From Topomyia yanbarensis (lineage: Eukaryota > Arthropoda > Insecta > Diptera > Culicidae), in assembly GCF_030247195.1 (NCBI RefSeq), contig NC_080672.1:188735201-188799200 (forward strand): a stretch of 64,000 bases of DNA. Direction: 5' to 3'. The translations under genes were made by a program, and so were the position numbers. The notes below the pieces were generated by a model. The model saw only the letters and a program-made list of their open reading frames with translations. It had not been told where the DNA came from and made no database searches. This document shows, in pieces, positions 20,403 to 32,972 of the stretch; within the stretch, counting starts at the first letter, position 1; the number at the start of each line of letters is the position of its first letter.

Positions 20403-20784
20403 ATGAATAAGGGCTCGTCTACCCTAAATCACTTGATGCAATCGTCTGTAACATGGTCTAATCACATTAATTTTGGATTTCATAGCTAGAGGTTGAAATT
20501 ACGAACCAATTCAAGAATTCAAAGGTTATTTGTGATGAATCTTTGAAATGTAAACATAAAATATCATAAGTCGTTGAGATTTGAACGATTTTCATAAGGT
20601 TTGCTTCATATTAGTCTTCCACATGGGAAAATTTTCTAAATTCCATTTTTATGAAACTACCCATTTTTTTGAAAGTCCACATGGACACCGTAGGGAGGAG
20701 TAGGGGTTTATGAATCATCCACACTTGTCCACGAGGGGGTCAGAAAAGAGGGGTTTTTTGTCCACGTGGTAAATAAACGGCCCC

Positions 20785-23700
20785 ATACAGTACGCCACAT
20801 CGCAATTGAATAAAAAAGCTCGCGCATAAATATCAGCAAAAATACCTTGCCGCAATGAAAACTAGGCATGACGGTTCGGGACAACCGCATTATATTCAAA
20901 TCACAAAACAAATAGTTTTCCTTTTGTTCTAACATAATAACATCGCATAATTGCATATAATCAATCGTAAGACTAAAACAAAATGGCCGCCAGCATAAAA
21001 TATTACCGCTACAAAGCTTGGCATGGCAGATCGGGACGATCGCATTGTATTCAGCTAAATGCCTTGAGCAACACGATTTTTTAGCCATTAATGCATTGCT
21101 CGTATACGCACACCAGCGTTAGCAACGACGAGCCAAAGGGCTCATTGATCGCAGCAACCTCGACCGGCCATCTTTTTGCTTACGATCGCCTCACAGGTAA
21201 GACGTGCTCCTGTTGCACACATTTAAGTGTAATACCGTGATGGGATATTTTCAAGCAATGCAATCAAATTCTCAAATTTTGGTGTACGTGGTTTATGAAT
21301 GGCCCCTTGTCTCTCTGGTCGTGACAATTTGGTGTATACAGTGCTACCCAGCGGTGAAAACACGACCCATGGGCTGTTCCCATGTAAATTATCAAAAACG
21401 GTTCACCAGAAGTTGCCATCTTGGTTTTCAGAATTGCGTCCAAAATCGATCTCTGGTATCTACTCGTAAAGCCTGTTCCGAAAATACCCATATTGATTAG
21501 GTTAGAGAGAATTAAGCATTTGCCACAAAAATGGGGTGAAATAAATAAAAACAATTGTGGCGAACGTTTCAGTGGCATTCAATTTTTGAACCACAATATA
21601 AAATTAATTCACTTCGTAAATATTCTATGGGCATACTTTTTCGATCGATCTGCTTCTTTCTATAACACTCAGCAAATGATCAAAAAACTTTTAAGCAGGT
21701 TTTCACTTGTTCAACAAATATTTTGGTTGTAGTACAGAACCTACGAATCAATTGTCGACAACCGACTACTACTACGAAACTATATGAAGTGAAACAACGA
21801 GAAAAATGTTAGCCTTCGTTAGGTGTAACATTTTCGTAACAAATAATTCAAAATTATTTTTAGCCATATTTAAATGTTTTTGAAACCATTTTGTTTGTTA
21901 GAAATTCAGAGTTTGGTAAATAATGTCTTTGATGCGGTTGGCCAACACGAATCGGTGCCGAAGTGGATCATGTGTGGCCTCAATAATACTGTACAAAGAT
22001 AATGAGATCAATCGTTAAAACTGATTCAAAACCTTTATAATAATTTTTAAAGCATGTAGAAAATCACAACTAAAATAAGATTGAAACTTCATGAATCCAG
22101 TACTAAAACTCAGAGTTTTTTTTCGGAAGCATTTTTAGTAGATTTACTAATATTAATATATACTGGTGACTGTATTAAGGTCCATATAAGTTCTAGAATA
22201 TGAATTGACCAATTTTACACAAACTCGAATTCAAATTCCAATTCGTTCCAATTAAAGTTAAAAAATTCCATTCGACAAAAACAACGCCGCATTTAATGCA
22301 AAATTTGTGAATTTTAAATTCATCAAGCAGTGACCGCTGGCTTATTCTTTGTTCTGGAACCCTGTGGACTCTCGAAAGTATTTTCAAAATTCGCTTTGCA
22401 ACTATTGCGCTTTTCATCTGTTTTGCCTAAACAACTTCAAGGTACCGAAGAGGGGCAGTAAAGCAGTTTTTGCATGTCGCTAAATATTGTATTTAAACAC
22501 TAAAGTGTGTTTTTAATTACGCAAGAGACCTCAATATATTTTACATTCTCGTGTTCGATGATATTTTTAAGATGGGTCAGAAAACGTAAAAAAACATCTA
22601 TGGTCCCTTAAGTGATTGGTATACAGCAGCAACATTGAACGTATTATTGTTTGAATTATTTTCCAACAGTAAATATGCTGTTTGTTTAGGCTTAGGTGCT
22701 TTTCTGATCTAACAGATAGGGTGATAATAGAAACAAGGAGAAAATCCGCTTATTACCTTATATGTTCATAAAAATATAGACATTTTCCAACGTCAACGAA
22801 ATAAGCAGATTGGAAGCTACACCATTAATTTTGTTCTACCGACTCTCAGTTTTTCCGCAACTTTTAACCAAGTTTTACGCAGCCGAGCACTCAGCCAACC
22901 AAGATCTCAGTACAAGTGCCGTTTGTTTTGCTGAAACTCGGAAAATATATCACTGAAAATCTGTAAATTGAAGCCACGTTGTTGAGCTATCAATTGAAAA
23001 AATTAACTGACCGTTCAGCTGTGCGGAAAACACCGAACTGAAGATAAGATATTCAAATGTTGAATCTTTAAAAGCACGATTTTGAAGAAACTACTTACCA
23101 CCGAATCAAAATTAATTTATAAATGCTGATAACAATTTTGGTTTCACCCTAATTAATTAATGCCTGAAGTATCGAGACGAGTACATATAGACCTTTTTAG
23201 TAGACCCAACACGAAAAACACTCATAAACAGCTATATAATTAGCTGCATTTAAAGTATAGTCCATAAAGCAAGGAAGAGTTGCAATTGAAAAGCGATATA
23301 GTGAACTTGTTCTTTGTTTATTCTCCTATTTTCAGCGTGCGCAACTAGTGTTTAGGATAAGCAGTTTATTAACTAAAAGGTACATAAGGTGTGCATAAGT
23401 TGCCCAAGCAGAAAATAGGAAATAACGACAGGCGCAAGTCCACTCGACTGACACGCAGTGCTGATCACAGAAGTGAAACTTATTCACCAGCAATTCAATA
23501 CTAGCGCATGCCAATTAACTGGTGTATTGGTATGTGTACGTTAAAAGTCTCTTTCCTCTCGATGCCGTTTGTTGACCAAATCATCGGCCCTCACCGTACG
23601 ATGGATTGTTGAGCTGTCTGATGTGATGATCTCTCTCTCGCGCAACATAATCAAGCTTTGTTTATGTTGCACACTGGTGTCACAGCGCGTCGCTTTACTC

Positions 23701-24797
23701 TCCCGCAACGAAAAGTCATCAAAATACCGATGAGTTGCTGGTGGATTTAAGAACGCGCCTCCTGTTTACTGGTGCTGGACAAACCGAATATGCTGTGGTG
23801 TGCCTTGTTTTTTTTTGTTTTGCTCTGTTTTGGTTCTATGATAGTCAAAGGGTTTTCACTTTTCTAATCAGTGCGTGTTCGTTTTGCTGTGATTTGTGCC
23901 TGTTCTTGCCTCTTGTTGAACTAAAAAAAATAGTAGTAAATCGTATAAATGGTGGTCATGAAGGTGTAACAATTTGTTCTTAGATCGGAGGGCAATCGTC
24001 AGGACTACGTTTTGTGCGATCAGGGCAAGCAAAATGTAATGTGTCCAAAATTAACAAGGATGCTTTTCCGATCAACATTGTTTATATTACTGAACTAGGA
24101 GCGAACACCTTCATGATATGGACTTGAAAGGAGATCTAAGGCGTAGACTGCAGAGAAAATGCAGAGTTCGGACTTATTGCTAATACTGTGTATTTTGTTT
24201 TAGGGGGATAATGGTTTCGGTACTAGTCTACCATTTGGGTCACAAAGGGTGTTCGAGTTGTGAATGTTAGAGTTACGCTCGGTTCGGCGGAGAGGACTTA
24301 GTTTATCAGGCAGTGGTTGTATAATGCTTTTTATAACGTCAAAATTCTCACACCCTCGGGCTCTGTTTTTTCAGGAAGTGTCGAAAGAATATCTATCAAT
24401 TTTCCGCAGACATGGGATGGATTTATATATGCCAGGGAATGACGACATGAGGGTGAGACAGTTTGGGCGGGGACATGTGTTGAATTCAATGGAGACACTC
24501 ACGGTTTGCGGATACCTTTTTCCCCACCTGCGTCGAACGAACTGAATGCACCGTCGACCATACCTAACCAAATAAGGTCGCAGACCAAATACTTATATCA
24601 AAACGCGATTATTTTCCTCTGTATATTTAATTTTCTATTTATGTTGTTAAGCGCTAAATCAAATATTCGGGTCCAATACATCTGAGATCACCAACGCCTT
24701 GAAATAAGCTGCATCACATAAAATAACCGCTAATCTTGATCGGTTTCTGAAATTAATCGTATTGCAAGTATTACTAGAAAATATATAGCTTTCCATA
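20785..24797. other. Non-coding stretch, no gene recognised
   Basis: Contains one unit of the CCGGAAGTCGCCATC satellite (about 21390-21510) and a transposon-end-like word near 21290. A T-rich leader-like tract at 23540-24010 (regular gttttgctctgttttgg words) resembles the 5' untranslated region of a retroelement but leads into no recognisable ORF. Short open frames at 24264 and 23735 have no domain I know. Confidence 0.45.
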
Positions 24798-25830
24798 CTA
24801 ACCCCATCTACTGCTATCGGATTCATCTTTATCGTAAATCTGCAGGAGCCTTCTATGGTATTCCCCGTTATCTATGGCCAAATCGCACCAACCGTCGTAA
24901 TCACGGTCATCATATCGATCTATTGTTTGCCCAATCATACGGCGACAAGACCTCAAACGTTCGGCTTTTAAACGAAGAAGATGAGATCGTGGTCGCCCCC
25001 TCACATGGCCTAACTATCGCATCTGATACACACGAATCTTTTTTTTGATTCGTTTCTTCTGAAGTAGGCCGGTCACAGAGCTTCTATCAGTCAAACTTTC
25101 GGTATCCCAACAGAGTTTTGCCATAGCATTAACGATCTGTCTTTCATACTCGCGTATAGATCGACGACTGTACTTTGTAAGGACAGCCACTTGCGTACCA
25201 TACAATATAGCTGGTGCAATAACAGTTTCATATATTATCCTTCCGACCTGCCAGGAAGGTTTATACCTCTTTACGAAGTCCAGGATCGTCTTGGACACTC
25301 GAACAGCAATTCGACATCTTGTTCGTATGGTCATTGGCCGAACTAGTTGGGAGGTGAAATAAGCACCAAGATACTTGAGTGGCTCAGTCGTCTCATAAAT
25401 CTGTCTCAATATTTCCATTGTTTCAACAGCATCTCCTTTGGGTTGACGAATCAAAACTTTACATTTATTTCGGTTCAAGTTTAGTCCAACGTAACTCAAA
25501 TACTCTTGCAGCTTCATAAGAATTCGCTCAGCACTCTCCTTAGACTCTGCAATAATGAGCAGGTCGTCAGCAAATCCCATTTAATTGGAAAACTGAAAAC
25601 GTCCTGCTGGTTAAGCCTCAGTTCATGAATTTCGTCGTCTACGGATTCCAGCACCTCTTCCATAATTAAATTGAATATTTAGGGAGAGAGGACAACCCTG
25701 CTTTATTCCCAACATTCTCGAAATGGGTCTAGTCAACTGTCCTTTCCACAATACATGCTGCTGCTCACTTTGGAAATACTCGAGGACTCTGTTTATAAAC
25801 CCGACGGGAACACCTTTACCTGTAATGATG
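24798..25830 (-). pseudogene. LINE reverse transcriptase fragment (RTE-like)
   Basis: From about 25800 down to 24798 the minus strand gives, in shifting frames, GIKQGCPLS (RT motif 4), then MGFADDLLIIAES (motif 5, catalytic DD, at 25580), LNLNRNKCKVLI, EPLKYLGAYF and AILYGTQVAVLTKYS. A C-terminal tail MRGRPRSHLLRL lies past a stop at 25014. RT would copy element RNA. The order and the KQGCPLS/FADD/KYLG spacing are those of non-LTR elements. It is 5' truncated and has several frame breaks. It may be the C-terminal half of the family whose N-terminal half lies at 38083-38740 and 45520-46291. Confidence 0.8.
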
Positions 25831-27320
25831 AAAACAGATATAATGACCATGGATACATATTTGACCAAGGGACTGACTTGCGAATATGCACAGTACATAC
25901 ATATAGAGTTTTCGATTGAAGGAACTGGTGTAGTTTTCTGCACTGAAATTGCACTTTTCTTGCAGAAGTGTTGTCAAAACACCGACACCATGTTCCATTA
26001 ATAAGAACTGCAATAAAAAAGTGCAATTCCAGTGGAATTTCGGGGCAAAGATTTGGCACCGAAAATTTTGTCGGTGGAGCCAGTGCACTCACTAACACCA
26101 ATATAAAACAAACGTCAAAACAAGATCCAAAATGGAGTCGAAGGATAATTTTAATCGTAAGCGCAAAATGTAGTTTGTTTTTATTTTGGCTAAATAGTAG
26201 ACTTACTATTTTGTAATTGCAGGATTTATTTATAAAACAACTGTGCTGTTGGAAATTAGCTGCTAGTAACTGTGACCGGTGATTTGTATTGGGTCGGTCA
26301 CCAACATTATTATCTGAGATTACAACAAGGGTGGTAAATGTTTTACTTCCCAATGGTTCCACTTCATACTGAGTGTTGTCGTCCGTCGAAAAGCCTGCGA
26401 ATATGAGGTCACCCGCATTTCCAAGTCCTAATAAATCACAAATTTTAGGCAAAGTGTTGACTGAAATATTAGGTTTGATATGCCGTTTCAGATCCAACCT
26501 GGTGTGAGAGGAAGTGTTTTGTTCACGTATTTAGCCACAATGCGTCAATTGTTATTTCTTTAACCGGATAAAAATCATAATATTTGTTACCAAGCTGTCG
26601 TCGCAATCAAATAAAAATTCATAAAAATTCAAATTGTTTGATTTCTTGATCGCAGATGGAAATGTGTTTTTGCACGTTTTCGGAAAGGATTAAAAGCGAT
26701 ACTAGTGCTACACTATCCTTGACCTGAGTAATGGTTAAACCAACAGGTTGCCGTGCGATTAAGTAATAAATTACAAATTACATTGTCGTGATACACATAA
26801 CAGCTCCATTTGCTATGGATGGATACCCTGGTGGTTGTACCATTTGTCAGGCCAAGGAAACTGGATGTTCTATGCAAGTGCGACCAATGCCTATCACGGC
26901 AGTGAAGGTGTAGTGAATTACATAGGGTTAAATTGTATTGCTGAAATAATAACAGAGTAAAATGATAGTAAACTAGTGGAATTAAAAGAAATACTTCTTT
27001 GTAACTTACAATCAAGTCTATTTTTTTATTCATACTCAAGAAGGTTTACTCCTATTCACACTACCATTCCGTTCAGTTCGACGAGGTTATCAATTGGAAT
27101 TTCCGTTCTAAACAATGCATTCTTGTATTTCCAAGCCATATTCTGTGGTGGAAGATATGCGAGCCATATCATGTTGATAAATAGCAGTTTGGTTTTATCA
27201 GTCAATGGCCGTATCTGCAAATGAAGGATTTTTTCAACTATAGCCAGATCTATACCCAACGACAAACCGTGTGTGCTGAAAATATGATGCAAATGACAAT
27301 TCAGTGATGATTTTAACAAT
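25831..27320. other. Unrecognised AT-rich region
   Basis: The minus-strand open frame near 25793-26497 (ending in the LINE remnant) and 27056-27358 show no family I recognise. No repeats of note apart from short A/T runs. Confidence 0.4.
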
Positions 27321-27590
27321 GACGGCGCCGGTGGTTGAATGGTAAGCGTGACCGCCACTCACCCCAGTTGGTCTGGGCTCAATCCCAGCCAAGGTCGTTG
27401 AGATTTTTCTGAAGTGAAAAAATTGTGGTCACGCCTTCCTCCCGATGGGAAGTAAAGCCGTTGGTCCCGGTCCATGTGTTGATGGATCGATATCTAGTCT
27501 AGATAGTGGAAGTCACCTCTGTGGCGTCGGTGTTTGGCCTCGTAGCGGAAATAGGCAGACGAAAAATAACTAGAGCTAGGAATATGAGAA
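27321..27590 (+). mobile_element. tRNA-type SINE
   Basis: TGGTTGAATGGT (27332-27343) fits a pol III A box and GGCTCAATCCC (27376-27386) a degenerate B box, about 33 bp apart as in tRNA-derived SINEs. A unique body follows (gtaaagccgttggtcccgg). SINEs are transcribed by RNA polymerase III and moved by a partner LINE's enzyme. The 3' boundary is uncertain because the body is duplicated downstream. Confidence 0.65.
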
Positions 27591-27936
27591 AAAGAGTTTA
27601 ACAGGTGTGATCATGTCTGCAAGATCGCGGGCGTAGGTGTGCGTGGGTGGTCGCGAAGAGCTCAAGCGTTGGTATGTTAACGTGTTTTTTGCGTGTGCTA
27701 GCGTGTATGTGATTGCGCGCGTGCACAGTAAAGCCGTTGGTCCCGGTCCATGTGTTGATGGATCGATATCTAGTCTAGATAGTGGAAGTCACCTCTGTGA
27801 CGTCGGTGTTTGGCCTCGTAGCGGAAATAGGCCGACGAAAAATAACTAGAACTAGGTGGTCGCGAAGAGCTCAAGCGTTGGTATGTTAACGTGTTTTTCG
27901 CGTGTGCTAGCGTGTATGTGATTGCGCGTGTGCACA
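27450..27936. repeat. Tandem duplication of SINE body and tail
   Basis: Body words gtaaagccgttggtcccgg begin at 27453 and 27729. The tail tggtcgcgaagagctcaag begins near 27647 and 27857. Order: body, spacer, tail, body, tail. Only the first body has the A/B-box head. Confidence 0.85.
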
Positions 27937-28689
27937 CTCGATTCTGTGACCGTGGTACCATTCACATATTTGCGTGTGTCCTGAAAGATCGCACGAGCAG
28001 TGAATCTGATACAAAACCTCAGTGTGCGGTTCAGATGCTAGAAGGAAGTGAGTTCTCCCTATCAACTGTAGTTCCCGGCATGTCGCCATGGAACGTGTAT
28101 CTGGTGGATATGAGCACCATCTTTGACTGACTCAGCTGAAGGCGGGTGTAGAATTGCAGTATAAGAATCGCGAAAAGAGAGAAAAAACAATAGATGAGAC
28201 ATGTAATAGATTAGACATGTACAAGATACAGCTGAAGTTACGATCATCACAAGACAAATATATATTATTATTTCAAACACTAGTAATACTTGAATAGCCA
28301 ACCATCACCCATAGCACATCCTTTCTCAATTATCTATTTGTTATTGGTCGACTGCTGGTTTTGAGCTGGTAACAAGAGGAAAAATATAGAACAGAAAAAA
28401 GGCTCACATGAGCCCTCCCGGCATCCTCGATACACCTCTATCGAGGCGTATTGTTATCAACATCTTGAAGCGGGCTTCTTATATAAATTAAATCCTGAGT
28501 AGTCATAATGATTGGTGGATTATTAACATGAGAAATAATTAACCTCTAGTAGTAGAACTTGGCGCAAATAGAAACTAAAAAGAGCGTCCAACAAGGTGTT
28601 TACAACATCGTCAATCCCATCAACCTGCGAGAGGGGAATTTAAACATCAGTGAAATTGAATATTTTATTCAACTCAATTCTGCGCGCCG

Positions 28690-29662
28690 CTATAAGTATG
28701 TACTTACCTTACCGTTCAGGCTAGAGCCGTGTTGTATCTTGCTGTATACAGAAGCTCCGTCTCCACTCCACTGGACCATTGCTGCTTGTCGCCAGCCTTG
28801 CAGTCTTCGAAGGGTTCTATCTAGTCGATCCACCATGCTCGCTGTGAGCCCCGTCTTCTTGTGCCTGTGGGGTTCGCCCTCAAGAACCATCTCCACCGGG
28901 TCGGCGTCCGACATTCTTACGACTTGTCCAGCCCACCGCAAACGTCCTATTTTTGCGGTATGCGCGATGGATTGTTCTTCCAGCAGTTGATGCAACTCAT
29001 GGTTCATTCGCCTGCGCCACGTTCCGTCTTCCATTTTCGCGCCACCAAAGACTCCAAGGGCGCGTTGGTCCTCCACGAGCATAGTCCAGGTCTTGTGGCC
29101 GTAGAGGACCACTGGTCTAATCAGCGTCTTGTAGATAATCAACTTCGTGCGGCGGCGAATTTTGTTTGACCGGAGCTTCCTCCGGAGTCCAAAGTAGGCA
29201 CGATTCCCCGCCAAGATCCGTTTCTGAACTTACCAGTGAGCCCAAATATACGAATTCGTCGATCATCTCGATTTCGCCACCGTCAATCCGAACTTGGGAT
29301 GGGAGATTCACATTATCGTCTCTAGAACCTCTTCCTCTAATGTATTTTGTCTTCGAAACGTTTATGGCAAGTTCAATCCTGCTGGCTTCAGTTTTCAGTC
29401 TGATATACGTTTCCGACATCGCCTCAAAGTTCCGTGTCACTATGTCAATATCGTCGGCGAAGCCAAGAAGCTGGACGGACTTCCTGAAAATCGTGCCACT
29501 CGTGTCTATCCCCGATTTCCTTATTACACCTCCTAATGCAACGTTGAACAGCAGGCACGATACACCATCACCTTGCCGTAACCCTCTTCGAGATTCAAAG
29601 GGACTCGAGAGTGTCCCTGATACTCCAAAAACGCATATCACCCGATCCATCGTCGCTTCCAT
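28690..29662 (-). pseudogene. RTE-clade LINE reverse transcriptase fragment
   Basis: The minus strand encodes, from 29662, GVSGTLSSPFESRRGLRQGD (RT motif 4), LGFADDIDIVTRN (motif 5, near 29450), INVSKTKYIRGRG and EFVYLGSLVSS. After a frame break it gives AGNRAYFGLRR, SNKIRRRTKLIIYKTLIRPV, VLYGHKTWTML and the GRLRWAGQVVRM / WSGDGA C-terminal region of RTE elements. It would be the element's replicase. No endonuclease is present, so it is 5' truncated, and frames are broken. A second, plus-strand copy of the same family lies at 34540-34976. Confidence 0.88.
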
Positions 29663-30220
29663 AAACTATCATAACCTGTGCCCCGTTGATATCCTGGATG
29701 CCTGTGTAGTGCATCCATAATCTTTCAAGCGATTGCTGGTTGTTCTTGTAAATCTTAATACCTATGTTCTAACACAAATTTACATATTTACATATTTGTT
29801 TGTTATTTGATATACTGAACTTAGTACATGAAACTTAAGGAATAAAAAAAAGATAAAATAGTGTGATCCAAGTCGGTCTTAAGGTTGACTTGGTTGAAAG
29901 TATTTATAAACAGTTTGGTAAAAGAAAAACTACCTGAGGAAACTATGAGCACAGTTGATCGGTTCTTAGAAAGATATAGGCTTTGGAAAGCCGGATGTTT
30001 AATTCTACAACTCCTACATCTTTACTTTGTGCGAATTGCTCTAGGTGCAAGTGATTTTTTAATAATAAATTGCCGAATTTTTCTCGAGCGATATTGGACA
30101 ACTCCTAAACTAATGTGTTTCATAATGCTTGCACCGAAATCCTTTAACCTCTCTAAGAACATTTCTGAAAATTCCTCATGCTCTTACAAAATTACGCGAA
30201 TCTGTCTATCTATCTATCTA
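29663..30220. other. Spacer, nothing recognised
   Basis: AT-rich. An open frame at 29885-30247 has no recognisable similarity. A short TATC microsatellite (30203-30224) precedes the Helitron-like units. Confidence 0.5.
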
Positions 30221-30444
30221 TCTATATATATAAAAGTCAAAGTTTGAATGTATATGATTTATAGACTCCCAAACGGCTTAACCGATTTCCGTAAAAATTT
30301 GCACACAGTAGGTATTTGGTATGGGGCGTGTTTGTGTGCTATTAGTTGGAGATTATCTGCCCGCCAGATGGCGCTTTGGAACAAATTGTGTTTTCCTCCT
30401 ATTTCGCAGAGTGTCGCAGCAACATGCGATGGGTATTAGCTAGT
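30221..30444 (+). mobile_element. Helitron-like non-autonomous unit 1
   Basis: Starts TCTATATATATAAAAGTC and ends ATTAGCTAGT (CTRRT-type 3' end). The core holds the words gactcccaaacggcttaacc and cagatggcgctttggaac. There is no terminal inverted repeat, as expected of rolling-circle Helitrons. No Rep/helicase coding is present. Confidence 0.6.
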
Positions 30445-30665
30445 ATATATATAAAAGTCAATGTTTGTATGTATATGATTTATGGACTCCCAAACGGATT
30501 AACCGATTGCCGTAAAAATTTGTACATAGTAGGCATATGTTCTGGAGTGTGTTTGTGTGCTATTGGACGGGGATTATCTGCCCACCAGATGGCGCTTCGG
30601 AGCAAATTGTGTTTTTCTTCTATTTCGTTGAAAGTCGCAGCAACGCGCGATGGGTACTAGCTAGT
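30445..30665 (+). mobile_element. Helitron-like non-autonomous unit 2
   Basis: Same family as unit 1, starting ATATATATAAAAGTCAATG directly after its CTAGT and ending ACTAGCTAGT at 30665. Confidence 0.6.
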
Positions 30666-30891
30666 CTATCTATCTTATAATATATATAAAGTCAAAGTTT
30701 GTATGTATATGATTTATAGACTCCCAAACGGCTTAACCGATTACCGTAAAAAATTATACATAGTAGGTATTTGCTATGGGGAGTGTTTGTGTACTATTAG
30801 TTGGAGATTATATGCCCGCCAGATGGCGCTTTGGAACAAATTGTGTTTTCCTCCTATTTCGTTGAAAATCGCCCGATGGGTATTAGCTAGT
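30666..30891 (+). mobile_element. Helitron-like non-autonomous unit 3
   Basis: Starts in a CTATC run, carries the same core, and ends ATTAGCTAGT at 30891. It has lost about 10 bp before the end relative to units 1 and 2. Confidence 0.6.
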
Positions 30892-30948
30892 GCCATATAT
30901 TGGAGACGTATGCTCCCTAATGTCGCATTTTAGATGAACTCGGAAATT

Positions 30949-31040
30949 AATCGGGAATTCATTAGTTTCTTTGGCTGTATATGTTGGTCAGGTCAGATAA
31001 CTGGTTCCGGATTTATACGAAAATTCCGTGGGGTCTGTCC
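30949..31040. repeat. Repeat matched in inverted orientation at 37190-37282
   Basis: The words ggttccggatttatacg and attccgt...gtctgtccg occur here and, reverse-complemented, at 37190-37282 over about 90 bp. Confidence 0.8.
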
Positions 31041-31419
31041 GAGGGGCATTAAGGCTATTTTTTAATTTTTCAACGTCTAGCTTTAAGTCTGGTATATTTA
31101 TAGCTCGTATAGGATTAAAACTTATATGCAAACCCTTCGAAGTCATTTTGAGATGGTAATGGCCATATCCGAGCATCTTGGAAGCAGTTCCGGGGGACCT
31201 AGTAAATCAGAAATGCGCTATCTTAACCAAAAGACATATCAAATCTTACAAATTTTCATAAAAAATACACAACGATGTAAATTGGATACTCATAGACTAT
31301 TCCTGGACCCTTTCGGAAGTATCTGGGACATCCAAGAACCGATTCCGAGAGATTTCCTGGGACCGATTTCCGGAAACAGCTAGCCTTATCTACGAAATAA
31401 TTGAAAAAAACACGTACCT

Positions 31420-31675
31420 GCCATGCGGCACATCAAATTATATCAGCTTGATCATTCATGAACAATGCTGTCTTGTACTAGGTCATCTGGACATATGGGA
31501 ACACTTTACGACCGGTTCCGGATCTTCGAACCAAGCATTTTTGGTGAACATGCCTGTCATGCGGCACATCAAATTACATCAGTTTAAGGATTTATGGACA
31601 TTGCGATCACGTTGTATGTCATCCAGCCACAAAGATACTTTTCGACCGGTTTCGGATGTTCCTGAATCCGGTGCA
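31420..31675 (-). repeat. 152-bp repeat family, two inverted units
   Basis: Words caaattatatcagcttgat (31433) and caaattacatcagttta (31567) with gaccggttccggat are the reverse complement of the units to the right of the zinc-ribbon fragment. Confidence 0.8.
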
Positions 31676-31825
31676 TCAGACCAAAAAAAGAGATGTGAGA
31701 TTTGTGCCAAGAAAAAAGACGTTAAAGCATATATCGTCTGTTGCAACTGTAATACATCTGTTTGCAACAAACACGATACAGTACGCAACATGCATTCAAT
31801 GTGTATCACTTGTTACAAACAGTAG
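31676..31825 (+). pseudogene. piggyBac-type transposase C-terminal zinc ribbon
   Basis: Reads SDQKKRCEICAKKKDVKAY, then CCNCNTSVCNKH, NMHSMCITCYKQ and a stop. The spacing CxxC...CxxCxxxxC..H is that of the cysteine-rich domain at the C-terminus of piggyBac-family transposases, which helps the enzyme recognise its ends. The DDD catalytic core is absent. The frame is continuous to the left with the inverted repeat units, so the open frame at 31448 is a fusion of repeat and domain. Confidence 0.65.
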
Positions 31826-31924
31826 CACTAGCGAGAAAATTTTTTTAATTCATCAGTTCAACAACTTTCGTAACTAACTACAAGAAAAATCAGTTTGCTT
31901 TTGAAATAATAATGTTCCACATAT

Positions 31925-32970
31925 CAAGCTGATGTTATTTGATGTACCGCATGTCCAACATATTCACCAAAAATGTTTTTTTTTCGATGAACCGGACTCT
32001 GGAATAACCGGAACCGGTCGCAAAGTGTCCTAGTGTGCCCAGATGAGCTAAACCGTGGTTGCATTTCTCACAAATCGTCAAGCTGATGTAATTTGATGTG
32101 CTGCATGACAGGTATATTCACCAAAATGTTTGGTCTAAAGAACCGGAGCACGGAATAACCGGAACCGGTCGTAAAATGTCTCAGCCTATCCAAATTACCT
32201 CAAACGTGATTGCATTGTTCTTAGATCAACATGCTGATGTAATTGGATGTGCCGCATGATAGGCATATTCATGAAAAATGTTTGGTCCGAAGAACCGGAT
32301 TCCGGAATATCCGAAACTGGTCGTAAAGTGTACCCGTATGTCTAGATGACCTAAACCAGGATTGCATTGTTCATAGATTATTAAACTGATATAATTTTAT
32401 GATCCGCATGACAGGCATATACATCAAATATGTTTGGTCCGAAGAACCGGATTCCGAAACATCCGGAACTGGTCGAAAAGTGCCCCCTTGTGGCCGGATG
32501 ACAAACCACGTGATCGCAATGTTCATAGATCATCAAATTGATGTAATTTGATGTGCCACATGATAGGCATATTCACCAAAAATGCTCCGAAGAACCGGAT
32601 TCCGGAACATCCGGAACCGGTTTCAAAGTGTCCCCTTGTGGCTTGAGGACATACAACGTGATCGCAATGTTCATAAATCATCAAACTGATGTAATTTGAT
32701 GTCGCCAAAAATGTTTGGTCATAAGGTGTCCTCGTATGCCCAGATGACCCAAAACAGGATTGCATTGTTCATATATCATTAAGCTGATATAATTTTCTGA
32801 TCCGCATGACAGGCATATTCGCCAAAATTTTTTGGTCCGAAGAACCGGATTCCGAAACATCCGGAACCGGTCGTAAAGTGTCCCTGTATGTCCAGATGAC
32901 CTGCAACAAGACGGCATTGTTCATACATCATCAAGCTGATATAATTTGATGTGCCGCATGACAGTTATAT
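31925..32970 (+). repeat. 152-bp tandem repeat, eight units
   Basis: Unit starts (agctgatgtaatttgatgtg or variants) at about 31929, 32083, 32233, 32385, 32537, 32685, 32783 and 32935. Spacing is 148-154 bp except one shortened unit of 98. Each has ccgaagaaccggattccgg and aaccggtcgtaaagtgtcc. Confidence 0.9.
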
Positions 32971-32972
32971 GT

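Larger units (their letters stand above)
16270..20784. mobile_element. DNA element with ACCACGTGGAC ends, interrupted by a LINE
   Basis: The left end GGGCCATCCATATACCACG and the right end (complement GGGGCCGTTTATTTACCACG) are inverted repeats that continue into TGGAC. Both flanks also carry GTCCA and G-rich words. The LOA-like LINE (16897-20306) lies wholly inside. A further fragment with a similar end is near 21290. No transposase reading frame is seen, so it was probably non-autonomous. Confidence 0.55.

Noticed and set aside
25793..26497. 234-codon minus-strand frame
   Set aside because: No recognisable domain; it overlaps the LINE remnant edge and an opposing frame.
27332..27386. A functional tRNA gene
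   Set aside because: A- and B-box-like words are present but no cloverleaf can be drawn, and the region continues as a repeat body, so SINE is the better reading.
31925..32970. CRISPR-like array
   Set aside because: Units of 152 bp are repeated throughout without unique spacers, in a eukaryotic repeat context; this is a tandem satellite.
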